A stretch of DNA of 64,000 bases, from NCBI GenBank assembly GCA_016786665.1, contig JAEUVZ010000030.1, forward strand, positions 1-64,000, given 5' to 3'. Below, in pieces: positions 36,158 to 44,414 of this stretch; position 1 is the stretch's first letter; every line of letters starts with the position of its first letter. The notes beneath the pieces are model-generated. The model saw only the letters and a list, made by a program, of their open reading frames with translations. It did not search any database and had not been told where the DNA came from. Origin of the DNA: Flavipsychrobacter sp. GTDB taxonomy: Bacteria; Bacteroidota; Bacteroidia; Chitinophagales; Chitinophagaceae. The position numbers were made by a program, and so were the translations under genes.

Positions 36158-38530
36158 TTAGAACTTGAAATTGTAGGTGATGCTGGGTATTATCGGGAAT
36201 ATAGAAACCTGTTTCACCTTTACGTCTATGCCGGTATTAACATCGCCTTCGGTATCCAGGTATATGAAGTAGGGGTTCTGGCGGCTGTAGACGTTGTAGA
36301 TAGAGAACGCCCAGCTTCCTTCCCATTTTCTTTTCTTTGGCTTCTTGCGTTGCGGCTTGTAGATAACAGAAAGATCGAGGCGGTGGTAGGCAAATACCCG
36401 GTAGGCGTTCAGTTCGCTGAACTGCTGCACCAGGGAAGACTCTATAAAGTACAGATTGGAGGGCAGGGTAATGGCATTGCCGGTAGCATAGATGAACACC
36501 CCGGAGAAGACCCACTTCTTGCTGAGCTCGTAAGAGCCTACCAGTGAGAGGTCGTGGCGGCGGTCGTACTTAGCCGGGTAGCGCTTACCGCCATTCAGGT
36601 CGGGAAACTGGCGGGTTGTCCATGCCAGGGTATAGCCTATCCAGCCGGTGAATTTGCCCCGGGTTTTGTTGATAAAGAATTCGGAGCCGTACGCCTCGCC
36701 AGTGCCGTAAACGTAGTCCAGTTCGGGGTCGGTGAGGGAGCTGGGTAGATATCCCTGGCGGTACTCCACCTGGTTTTTCATGTCCTTATAGTACACCTCT
36801 ACCGATGCCTCTACCTTATCGTCGAGGAAGTTGCGGAAGTAACCGAGCGAGTATTGCCATGCCTGCTGCGGGCGTACGCGCAGGGTACTGGGCACCCATA
36901 TGTCGGTGGGGAGGGTAGAGCCGTTGTTGGAAAGCAGGTGTATGTACTGGTAGCTTTTGGCCACGCTTGCCTTTACCGACGAGGCATCGTTGAACTGGAT
37001 GCGGGCGTTCACCCTGGGCTCCAGTCCGCCATAGTTCTGTATCAGCTGTCCTGATCCGTAAATGGTGCTGTCTATGCGCTGGTTGCGGTAGTCGTACACA
37101 TAATCGGTATAGGGGCCAATCTGCCCGAACCATGAATAGCGCACACCCGCGTTGATACGCAGCCATTTATTCACGTCAAAATCATCCATGATGTAGGCTC
37201 CGGCTTCGTGAGCATATTTTATGAGGGCGTTGTCGGGGTTCAGTTCTACCGAGTCATTGAGGCTTCCCGAAATCTGGTTCGGGATGAACTTGTGGTAGGT
37301 GTAATTGACACCAGCCTTTATGTGGTGGTTGAAGGTGGTGTAATAGTCCAGGTCGCTTTTTATGTTCCAGTCGCGTACACCGGAAGACAATTTGAAGGTC
37401 GCCTGTTGCGCCTTGAACGACGAAGCAAAGTCGTAGTCGTTGTACACAACAGTGGTATTGGTAAATATCTTGTTGCTGAACAGGTGGTTCCAGCGGAGGG
37501 TAGCGGTGTTGTTGCCCCAGGGTATTTCGGCGCTGAAGTTGCCGCTTTCGCCCTGGAAGCGGAACTTATCAAGGCCCAGGTAGCCACTCAGGTATATGCG
37601 GTCTTTGTCGGTAATGTTGTAGTTAGCTTTCAGGTTAGCATCATAGAAGAAGTATCCGGAATTGCTGAGGGCACCCTTTACAAAAGGTTTCAATACCACA
37701 TCGAGGTAGGTTCTGCGGCCGGAGAGCATAAAAGAGCCCTTGTCTTTTTTAATAGGGCCTTCCAGCGTGAGGCGGGAAGCAATCAGGCCGATGCCGCCCT
37801 CCGCGTGGTATTCTTTCATGTTTCCATCCTTCATTGATACATCCACCACAGAGGACAGGCGGCCGCCATAGTTGGCCGGCATTCCCCCCTTAATGAGTGT
37901 TACATTTTTCAGCGCGTCGGAATTAAATACCGAGAAGAAGCCGAAAAGGTGGCCGGTGTTGTAGACCACAGCATCATCGAGCAATACCAGGTTCTGGTCG
38001 GGCCCGCCCCCGCGCACGTAGAAACCGGAGTTGGCCTCGCCGGCAGCCATTACGCCGGGCAGCAGTTGTATGGCTTTCAGTATGTCGCTTTCGCCCAGTA
38101 TCACCGGCAGGTTCTTTATCTTATCTACCGACAGACTGACAGTGCCCATTTCGGTGTTCTTTACGTTATCGTTGCCCCGGGCATATACTTCTACTTCAGC
38201 CAGCTGCACCTGGTTGTTCATCTGTGCGTCGTACTGCATGTCGGTTACCAGCGCCAGTGTATCTACGCGGGTGATGTAACCTCCATAGGCAAATATGACC
38301 GTGTAATTGGATGCCGGTGCGGATATGGAATAGAAACCATATGCATTGGTAGTGGAAGTCTGCGAGAGTTCCTTTATGTGAATGGTGGCGCCTATCAGCG
38401 TTTCGCCGGTTTCGGCGTCCTTTACGTAGCCGCTCAGGGTTACCTTCTTCTGCGCAAAGGCAAGTGCCGGCAAAGCTATGAAGAGGAGGAAAAGTAAAAT
38501 GTGCTTGTTTGCTCGTGTTATCCGTTGCAT
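36158..38530 (-). CDS. TonB-dependent outer membrane receptor with carboxypeptidase-like regulatory domain
   Basis: 790 residues. Signal peptide, then a CarboxypepD_reg-like domain (GYVKDAETGETLIGATIHIK), then a plug domain with LPGVMAAGEANSGFYVRGGGPDQNLVLLD and the IKGGMPANYGGRLSSVVDV motif, then a 22-strand-type barrel ending in ITYNFKF with a terminal Phe. No SusC-type N-terminal 'SusC/RagA' signature and no SusD gene is present. Such receptors import iron chelates, B12, oligosaccharides or other large nutrients. Thirteen bases upstream on the same strand is a DUF3347 lipoprotein, a family linked to metal efflux and binding, so a metal-related substrate is possible. This is inference. Confidence 0.9.
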   Translation of the reverse strand: MQRITRANKHILLFLLFIALPALAFAQKKVTLSGYVKDAETGETLIGATIHIKELSQTSTTNAYGFYSISAPASNYTVIFAYGGYITRVDTLALVTDMQYDAQMNNQVQLAEVEVYARGNDNVKNTEMGTVSLSVDKIKNLPVILGESDILKAIQLLPGVMAAGEANSGFYVRGGGPDQNLVLLDDAVVYNTGHLFGFFSVFNSDALKNVTLIKGGMPANYGGRLSSVVDVSMKDGNMKEYHAEGGIGLIASRLTLEGPIKKDKGSFMLSGRRTYLDVVLKPFVKGALSNSGYFFYDANLKANYNITDKDRIYLSGYLGLDKFRFQGESGNFSAEIPWGNNTATLRWNHLFSNKIFTNTTVVYNDYDFASSFKAQQATFKLSSGVRDWNIKSDLDYYTTFNHHIKAGVNYTYHKFIPNQISGSLNDSVELNPDNALIKYAHEAGAYIMDDFDVNKWLRINAGVRYSWFGQIGPYTDYVYDYRNQRIDSTIYGSGQLIQNYGGLEPRVNARIQFNDASSVKASVAKSYQYIHLLSNNGSTLPTDIWVPSTLRVRPQQAWQYSLGYFRNFLDDKVEASVEVYYKDMKNQVEYRQGYLPSSLTDPELDYVYGTGEAYGSEFFINKTRGKFTGWIGYTLAWTTRQFPDLNGGKRYPAKYDRRHDLSLVGSYELSKKWVFSGVFIYATGNAITLPSNLYFIESSLVQQFSELNAYRVFAYHRLDLSVIYKPQRKKPKKRKWEGSWAFSIYNVYSRQNPYFIYLDTEGDVNTGIDVKVKQVSIFPIIPSITYNFKF

Positions 38531-38543
38531 TTCTCTTAAAATC

Positions 38544-39143
38544 TTAATGTATCGTTTCGGCCACTTCTCCGTATTCCAGCATCTTATTCCCGAAATAGGG
38601 GTTTCTTATTTCTTTGTCTTTACTCAGCCAGTAGGCTCCTTTGTCGTTGAAAGCGCCGGGGCAGTACTGGCGGTAGATGGTAACGTTCCTGAGGCCGCAC
38701 AACGTAATGACCTGGTAAAAGTCGCTGGAGATAGCGGCAAAATGTATTCTCTTTTTCTCGCAAGACTCGTCCATCATCCCGGTCAGGTCGCGAACGCTGG
38801 CCTTAATGCTGGCCAGGTGGACGAATAGTTTTTGCGATACGCTCTCCATGCCGCTGAACAAAATAGGATCCCAAAGGCTGTCGGTGTTGCTGACGAGCAA
38901 TGCCGCCGCTATATCGGCCTGTGGGGCGTTGGTGGCTACCAGGGCGTCTTTCAGTTTGTAATAGGCGGCAAGAGAGGCGACAAGGTAGCGGGTGCCTTTG
39001 GCGTCCAGTTTACTTTCCGGGTCAGATTTAGCGGAGTCGGCTACGGTGGTAGCGGGTGCGTTGCTGTCATTCTTCGGCGCGCCGCCTGTACAACCCGCCA
39101 GGGCTACTAGAGTATATAATAAAACGGCAGATACCAGACGCAT
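38544..39143 (-). CDS. DUF3347 lipoprotein
   Basis: 199 residues. A lipoprotein signal ends VALAGCTGG, followed by an Asp/Ser-rich linker and helices (YYKLKDALVATNAPQADIAAALL) typical of DUF3347. The C-terminal signature YCPGAFNDKGAYWLSKDKEI followed by RNPYFGNKMLEYGEV is present. Family members I recall have CPMA and a second Cys in MLxCG; here these read CPGA and MLEYG. If those Met and Cys positions are metal ligands, this copy has lost two. First gene of an operon with the TonB receptor. Confidence 0.8.
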   Translation of the reverse strand: MRLVSAVLLYTLVALAGCTGGAPKNDSNAPATTVADSAKSDPESKLDAKGTRYLVASLAAYYKLKDALVATNAPQADIAAALLVSNTDSLWDPILFSGMESVSQKLFVHLASIKASVRDLTGMMDESCEKKRIHFAAISSDFYQVITLCGLRNVTIYRQYCPGAFNDKGAYWLSKDKEIRNPYFGNKMLEYGEVAETIH

Positions 39144-39176
39144 CCCGGGAAAAATTTATGCAAAAGTAAAGTATGC

Positions 39177-39207
39177 TTTAATGCTAAACGCATTCGTCGT
39201 AATTTTG
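39177..39207 (+). promoter_or_regulatory. Promoter of the ABC-F gene
   Basis: TTTA at 39177-39180, 19 bases, then TAATTTTG at 39200-39207. The ATG is at 39216, 8 bases further. It sits in the divergent gap to the DUF3347 operon. Confidence 0.6.
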
Positions 39208-39215
39208 TTTTAGTT

Positions 39216-41189
39216 ATGCTGATCTCATTACAGAATATTTCATTTTCATTCGGTTCCAGGACAATATTAGAAGACGCCAGCTGGCAGATAGGTACGGGCG
39301 AGCGAATTGGCCTCGTTGGGAGCAATGGTGCCGGAAAATCGACCCTTCTACGGCTCATTACGGGCGCTTACTCTATTGATAAAGGGGCTTTTAATAAACC
39401 CAAAGATGTAACTATCGGGTTCTTTAACCAGGACTTATTAAGTTTTTCTACGGATAATTCCATCCTTTCGGTATGTATGCAGGCTTTTGAAAAAGCGCAT
39501 GAGCTGGAAAAAGTGATGGAAGATATACTGAAACAACTGGAGTCGAAGCCAGATGACGCGGTATTGCTGGATAAATACAGCCACGCCCTGCATGATTTTG
39601 AAGTAGCCGGGGGCTACGAAATGGAGCACCGTTCGGCGGAAGTACTGGAGGGCCTTGGGTTTTCCACCGCCGACCTGCAACGCCCCTATAACCAGTTCAG
39701 CGGGGGCTGGCGGATGAGGGTGTTGCTGGCTAAGATGATGCTGCAGGCCCCTGACCTGCTGCTGCTGGATGAACCGACCAACCACCTGGATCTTCCGTCT
39801 ATAGAATGGCTGGAGCGATACCTGGTGGGATACCCGGGCAGCGTGGTAATAGTATCGCACGACCGGTATTTCCTGGACCGGATGGTGACGAAGATAGTGG
39901 AGGTGTGGCAGCGCGACCTGCACCAATACAGCGGCAACTATACGTTCTTCCAGAAGGAAAAGGCGGAACGCATGGTGCTGCAGCAACGTTCGTTTGAGAA
40001 TCAGCAGGACTATATCCGCCAGCAGGAGCGTTTCATTGAGCGGTTCAAGGCGAAAGCCTCCAAGGCCGCACAGGCACAGAGTGCCATGAAGAGACTGGAT
40101 AAGCTGGATAAGATAGAGGCGCCGGACTCCAGCATGCCCACCATGAACATCAACTTTGATGTGGCGGTAACCCCGGGTAAAATAATATCGACACTCACTA
40201 ATGTGAGCAAGAGCTTTGGCGAAAATAAGATACTGGATAACACCAGTGCAGAGATACTGCGGGGCGATAAAATAGCCCTGATAGGGGCCAACGGCCGTGG
40301 TAAATCTACATTGCTGCGGATAATAGCCGGTACCGAGCCTATAGAAGGGGAACGTAAAGAAGGGCATAATGTAGAGGAAAGCTTCTACGCCCAGCACCAG
40401 CTGGAATCGCTGAACATAGAAATAGACCTGCTGGAGGAAATGAAACGCAGCGGCAGTGGCAAAACAGAAGTGGAGCTTCGCCAGTTGCTGGGTTGTTTCC
40501 TGTTCAGCGGAGATGATGTATTCAAGAAAATAAAGGTGCTGTCGGGTGGCGAGAAGGCGAGGGTAGCGCTGGCTAAGGTTATAGCCGCCAAAGGCAACTT
40601 CCTGATGCTGGATGAACCGACCAACCACCTGGATATGCAGTCGGTAGAAATGCTGATAGAGGCCCTGAACGAGTATGAAGGAACCATGATACTTGTATCG
40701 CACGACCGATATTTTATCAGCCGTACCGCCAATAAAATATGGCATATCGAAAACGGGAAGATAAAAGAGTTTGTAGGCACATATGATGAGTGGGTGGTGT
40801 TTGAAGAAGAGCGCAAGAAAAAACTGGAGTCCGCAGCCAAACAGCAAGCAGCACCCGCCCCGGTAAAAAAAGAAGAACAGCCGGCGAAAAAGGCGGAACC
40901 ATCTAAAGCACAGCAAAATAGCAATGACGCCGAGGTGCGCGCTATGCGCAAGGAATACCAGAACCAGCAGCGGAATTTCCAGAAGCTGGAGGAGCAGCTC
41001 AATAAGCTGACCGAAGAGAAAAACGCATTGGAAGCCAAATTGGGCGACCCCTCGATTTATGCCAACAAAGATGAGTTCCAAAAGCTGGATAGCCAGTATA
41101 AACAAGTATCCGCCCGGCATGCCGATGTGAGCAGAGACCATGAGGTTGCTTTTGAGAAAATGATGGAACTGGAGGAAAAGATTGGATAA
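39216..41189 (+). CDS. ABC-F family ATPase
   Basis: 657 residues with two ATP-binding cassettes and no membrane segment. The first Walker A GSNGAGKST is at residues 35-43, signature FSGGWRMRV, Walker B LLLLDEPTNHLD. The second cassette has GANGRGKST, LSGGEKARV and LMLDEPTNHLD. The inter-cassette linker is long and charged (ERFIERFKAKASKAAQAQSA), as in ABC-F proteins that enter the ribosomal E site. The C-terminal 120 residues, with an Ala/Pro/Lys segment and coiled coil, recall Uup. Likely a ribosome-associated ATPase; subfamily not assigned. Confidence 0.92.
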   Translation: MLISLQNISFSFGSRTILEDASWQIGTGERIGLVGSNGAGKSTLLRLITGAYSIDKGAFNKPKDVTIGFFNQDLLSFSTDNSILSVCMQAFEKAHELEKVMEDILKQLESKPDDAVLLDKYSHALHDFEVAGGYEMEHRSAEVLEGLGFSTADLQRPYNQFSGGWRMRVLLAKMMLQAPDLLLLDEPTNHLDLPSIEWLERYLVGYPGSVVIVSHDRYFLDRMVTKIVEVWQRDLHQYSGNYTFFQKEKAERMVLQQRSFENQQDYIRQQERFIERFKAKASKAAQAQSAMKRLDKLDKIEAPDSSMPTMNINFDVAVTPGKIISTLTNVSKSFGENKILDNTSAEILRGDKIALIGANGRGKSTLLRIIAGTEPIEGERKEGHNVEESFYAQHQLESLNIEIDLLEEMKRSGSGKTEVELRQLLGCFLFSGDDVFKKIKVLSGGEKARVALAKVIAAKGNFLMLDEPTNHLDMQSVEMLIEALNEYEGTMILVSHDRYFISRTANKIWHIENGKIKEFVGTYDEWVVFEEERKKKLESAAKQQAAPAPVKKEEQPAKKAEPSKAQQNSNDAEVRAMRKEYQNQQRNFQKLEEQLNKLTEEKNALEAKLGDPSIYANKDEFQKLDSQYKQVSARHADVSRDHEVAFEKMMELEEKIG

Positions 41190-41247
41190 ACGCGATAGTC
41201 TTAATACTTTTATAGAAGCACATTCCTGACACAAAAAACTACTCATT

Positions 41248-41739
41248 ATGCCATCAATGGATATAGCCAGCAAAGTGGACCTGCAAACACTGGATAATGC
41301 AATAAACGTTGCTAAGAAAGAAATAGATAACCGCTACGATTTTAAAGGCAATCACGTAGTGATAGACCTGAATAAAAAAGACATGACCATAGCGCTGGAA
41401 GTGGAAAGCGATATGAAGCTGACACAGGTGGAAGATGTTATCCGCAGCAAAGCCATGAAGCAGGGGCTGGAAGCCAATAGTTTTGATTTCAGCAAGGACT
41501 TTTCCGCATCAGGCAAATATGTCCGTAAGACAATACCTGTAAAGAATGGCCTGGATAAGGATATGTCGAAGAAAATAGTGAAGATCATCAAGGACAGCGG
41601 GCTGAAAGTACAGGCAGCCATCATGGATGATATCATCCGCGTGACCGGCAAGAAAATAGATGACCTCCAGGCCGTCATCCAACTCTGCCGCACCTCCAAT
41701 CTCGACCAGCCGCTCCAGTTCGTGAATATGAAAAGCTAG
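41248..41739 (+). CDS. yajQ: YajQ family nucleotide-binding protein
   Basis: 163 residues, typical length. SMDIASKVDLQTLDNAINVA at the N-terminus, EIDNRYDFKG and, in the middle, KQGLEANSFDFSKDF are diagnostic. Two ferredoxin-like folds with alternating orientation are known for the family; some members bind cyclic di-GMP. Whether this one does is unknown. It follows the ABC-F gene by 58 bases on the same strand. Confidence 0.93.
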   Translation: MPSMDIASKVDLQTLDNAINVAKKEIDNRYDFKGNHVVIDLNKKDMTIALEVESDMKLTQVEDVIRSKAMKQGLEANSFDFSKDFSASGKYVRKTIPVKNGLDKDMSKKIVKIIKDSGLKVQAAIMDDIIRVTGKKIDDLQAVIQLCRTSNLDQPLQFVNMKS

Positions 41740-41908
41740 AGTTAAGGCCGGGCTTAGGCTGATTCTCCTGATTGGCCAGGGCTTATAGTTATTCGAATTT
41801 TTAACAGCTGGTCCGGGATTATACTCGGACCAGTTCATTTATGGGAGGGCCATAGTGATTTGAGTGTAAGGGGCGGTAATTCTATCTAACCAATCCGCCA
41901 CTATTTTG

Positions 41909-41916
41909 TATATTTG
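41909..41916 (+). promoter_or_regulatory. -7 element upstream of the toxin-antitoxin pair
   Basis: TATATTTG fits TAnnTTTG exactly and ends 13 bases before the antitoxin ATG. No convincing -33 element. Confidence 0.45.
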
Positions 41917-41929
41917 ATATATAGACATT

Positions 41930-42169
41930 ATGAGTTTCACTGATAAGCATATTGTGGACGCGTATTCAGCCCTTTTTGAGGGTCTGAATAGTGAAAGTAA
42001 GCTTGAGCTTATTGAACGCCTTTCTAAATCTCTGAAGATTGAAAAGAAAAAACGAGAAACCCGTTTCTTCAAGTCGTTTGGAGCTTTCGCTTCAAAAAAA
42101 AGTGCGGAAGATATAGTTGCAGATATTAAGTCGAGCAGGAAATTTCGGAGAAAGGAGATAAAGCTTTGA
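41930..42169 (+). CDS. Putative antitoxin of a VapC-type module
   Basis: 79 residues. A helical N-terminus (MSFTDKHIVDAYSALFEGLN) and a basic C-terminus (IKSSRKFRRKEIKL) fit a small antitoxin whose tail wraps the PIN toxin. No standard VapB family recognised. Its stop TGA overlaps the toxin's TTG start by two bases, and an AAAGGAG ribosome-binding site lies inside its last codons, so the two are translationally coupled. Its role is inferred from position. Confidence 0.65.
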   Translation: MSFTDKHIVDAYSALFEGLNSESKLELIERLSKSLKIEKKKRETRFFKSFGAFASKKSAEDIVADIKSSRKFRRKEIKL

Positions 42170-42579
42170 CGAAGTATTTATTCGATACCAGTATCTGTGT
42201 TTTTTTCCTTCGCGGAAAACTCAATTTAGATGACACTATTCGTGCGGTAGGTCTTGAGAATTGCTACATTTCAGAAATTACCGTTTTTGAATTGTGGTAT
42301 GGAGCGGAAAATAGTGATAACCCTACCAAATCGCATAGGTCAGTTAATGCATTTTTAGCCGGATTAAACATCATACCTATTTCCGGTTGCGTTAAGAAAT
42401 ATGCAAAAGAGAAAGTACGGCTTAAGAAGGCCGGAAAACCTATGCACGATGAATTTGATTTGCTAATAGGGGCTACTGCGATTGAACACGGATTGATTCT
42501 TATAACAGATAATGTAAAAGATTTTCAACGCCTGAATGGGTTGAAAATTGAAAACTGGATGGAGAGAGAAAGAAAATAG
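42166..42579 (+). CDS. VapC-type PIN-domain ribonuclease toxin
   Basis: 137 residues with a TTG start at 42166. The four acidic PIN residues are visible: Asp7 (YLFDTSICV), Glu42 (ITVFELWYG), Asp98 (DEFDLLIGA) and Asp115 (LITDNVKDF). VapC toxins are Mg-dependent endoribonucleases, usually cutting tRNA or rRNA. A Shine-Dalgarno-like AAAGGAG at about 42151-42157 precedes the start, which is unusual in Bacteroidota and fits coupling to the antitoxin. The gene appears intact. Composition is somewhat AT-richer than flanking genes. Confidence 0.85.
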   Translation: MTKYLFDTSICVFFLRGKLNLDDTIRAVGLENCYISEITVFELWYGAENSDNPTKSHRSVNAFLAGLNIIPISGCVKKYAKEKVRLKKAGKPMHDEFDLLIGATAIEHGLILITDNVKDFQRLNGLKIENWMERERK

Positions 42580-42600
42580 AAAGTTGCTATTATAAAGTGA

Positions 42601-43152
42601 CTAGAAGCTAACAACCGCATCTTTCAGCAACGGCTGCACCCAATCCTTCTCACTCACAATAGCATCCTTCAGGTCTATTTTCCAGTCGATGTCCAGGTCC
42701 GGGTCGTTAAAGCGGACACCACCTTCTGCGGCTTTGTTGTATAGGTTGTCGCACTTGTAGAATACCTCTGCGGTGTCGCTGAGCACAGAATAGCCATGCG
42801 CGAAACCTCTCGGTACCAGGAATTGCAGTTTGTTCTCTGCTGAGAGTTCCACGCCGTACCATTGTCCGTATGTTTTGCTGCCGGGGCGTAAGTCCACTAC
42901 CACATCCCAGATAGCGCCTTCCAGCGCACGAATGAGCTTTGTTTGCGGGGTGGGTTCATTCTGGTAATGAAGCCCGCGCAGCACATTCTTCACCGAGCGT
43001 GCCTGGTTGTCCTGCACGAATGGGGTAGAGAAGCCCGCCTTGTCCAGTAAGGTTTGCAAATTGTAGCTTTCGAAGAAGTAGCCACGCTCATCTCCATGCA
43101 CTTTTGGCTCCAGTATCAGCAGTCCTTCAAATGGTGTGGTTATTACATTCAT
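42601..43152 (-). CDS. rfbC: dTDP-4-dehydrorhamnose 3,5-epimerase
   Basis: 183 residues from the ATG at 43152, whose A is also the last base of the upstream aminotransferase stop (TAATG). The motifs HGDERGYFFESYN, VLRGLHYQ and VDLRPGSKTYGQWYGVELS with PRGFAHGYSVLSD place it in the RmlC/dTDP-sugar epimerase family. It converts dTDP-4-dehydro-6-deoxy-glucose to the L-lyxo isomer for rhamnose or amino sugars. Coupled to an aminotransferase, it may instead belong to an amino-sugar route. Confidence 0.88.
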   Translation of the reverse strand: MNVITTPFEGLLILEPKVHGDERGYFFESYNLQTLLDKAGFSTPFVQDNQARSVKNVLRGLHYQNEPTPQTKLIRALEGAIWDVVVDLRPGSKTYGQWYGVELSAENKLQFLVPRGFAHGYSVLSDTAEVFYKCDNLYNKAAEGGVRFNDPDLDIDWKIDLKDAIVSEKDWVQPLLKDAVVSF

Positions 43153-44291
43153 TAGTTGGCCAGTTGTGCTATTACTTCCAGGAAGTTGGTGGCTATATAG
43201 TTCAGTTCTTCTTCGGTCATTTCGGTGTGTATGGGGAGCGATATGACACAATCCTGCAACATGTTGGTGGTTGGGAGGGGCGTACCGGCTACGTTATATT
43301 CTTTCAGCATCTCCTGTTTGTGGCAGGGCACGGGGTAGTAGAGCATAGAAGGCACATTACGCTCCGAAAGAAGTTTCTGTACCTCATCGCGGCTCACATT
43401 CTTCACCTGCAGGGTATATTGGTGGAACACATGCTTGCTATATGCCGCACGGAAAGGTGTAATGATATTGGGATTGCCTTTGAAGGCATTGTCGTAATAG
43501 TCGGCCACCGCGCGGCGGGCATCGCAGTATTCATCCAGGTGTTTCAGTTTCACCCGCAGTACTGCTGCCTGTATGCTGTCGAGGCGGCTGTTGCAACCTA
43601 CCATTTCGTGGTAGTAGCGCACCTTCTGCCCGTGGTTGGCTATCATGCGCAGCTTTTCGGCCAGGGCGTCGTCGTTGGTGAACATTGCGCCGCCATCGCC
43701 ATAGCAGCCCAGGTTCTTGGAAGGGAAAAACGAGGTAGTGCCCATCACTCCCATTGTTCCCGTTTTTACCGTACGTCCGTCGCTGAAGGTGTAGCTGCCG
43801 CCTATGGCCTGTGCGTTGTCTTCTATCAGGGGAAGGCTGTACTCTTTAGCGAGGGCCATCAGTGGTTCCATATCGGCCGCCTGGCCGTAGAGATGCACGG
43901 GTATTATCGCTTTTGTTTTGGCTGTTATCGCCTGGCGCACGCTGTCTATGTTCAGCGTAAAGGTATCGGCATCTACGTCCACAAATACCGGAGTCAGTTT
44001 CAGCAGGGCTACTACTTCTACGGTAGCCATATAGGTAAAAGACGGGGTTATTACCTCGTCGCCGGGTTGCAGTCCCAGTGCCATGAGGCCAATCTGGAGC
44101 GCATCGGTACCATTGGCACAGGGTATTACATGCTTCACTCCCAGGTATTCCTGCAGTTCATTGGAAAATTCCTTAATGTCTTTCCCGCCGATAAAGGCGG
44201 TGCTGTCAATGACTTCTTGGATAGCCGCGTCAATTTCCGGTTTTATTTTCTGGTACTGACGCTTCAGGTCAACCATCTGGAGTGGATGCAT
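43152..44291 (-). CDS. DegT/DnrJ/EryC1/StrS sugar aminotransferase
   Basis: 379 residues. MVDLKRQYQKIKPEIDAAIQ and GTDALQIGLMALGLQPGDEV open the PLP fold; the PLP-binding Lys is in SFFPSKNLGCYGDGG. The family transfers an amino group from Glu to a keto-sugar nucleotide. The nearest functional groups include FdtB/QdtB (dTDP-3-amino-3,6-dideoxyhexoses). No 3,4-ketoisomerase or acyltransferase gene is nearby in the window. The gene is coupled to rfbC, so the pair likely makes a surface-polysaccharide or glycoprotein sugar. Confidence 0.9.
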   Translation of the reverse strand: MHPLQMVDLKRQYQKIKPEIDAAIQEVIDSTAFIGGKDIKEFSNELQEYLGVKHVIPCANGTDALQIGLMALGLQPGDEVITPSFTYMATVEVVALLKLTPVFVDVDADTFTLNIDSVRQAITAKTKAIIPVHLYGQAADMEPLMALAKEYSLPLIEDNAQAIGGSYTFSDGRTVKTGTMGVMGTTSFFPSKNLGCYGDGGAMFTNDDALAEKLRMIANHGQKVRYYHEMVGCNSRLDSIQAAVLRVKLKHLDEYCDARRAVADYYDNAFKGNPNIITPFRAAYSKHVFHQYTLQVKNVSRDEVQKLLSERNVPSMLYYPVPCHKQEMLKEYNVAGTPLPTTNMLQDCVISLPIHTEMTEEELNYIATNFLEVIAQLAN

Positions 44292-44349
44292 ACGAATTAA
44301 TTAGTGGGTGCAAACCTACGCCATAGCCCGCATTTGGCAAAACAGGCTG

Positions 44350-44382
44350 TTTGTGGGTTTGACTCCCGGCTCGCTATATTTG
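44350..44382 (+). promoter_or_regulatory. Promoter of the outer-membrane/waaA operon
   Basis: TTTG at 44350-44353, 21 bases, then TATATTTG at 44375-44382 (exact). The ATG is at 44415. Confidence 0.6.
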
Positions 44383-44414
44383 CCTATCTTCACATCTGCA
44401 ACCGGGCTTTACGA

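Noticed and set aside
39438-41273. 611-codon minus-strand frame opposite the ABC-F gene
   Set aside because: Shadow frame; the ABC-F motifs on the other strand are unmistakable.
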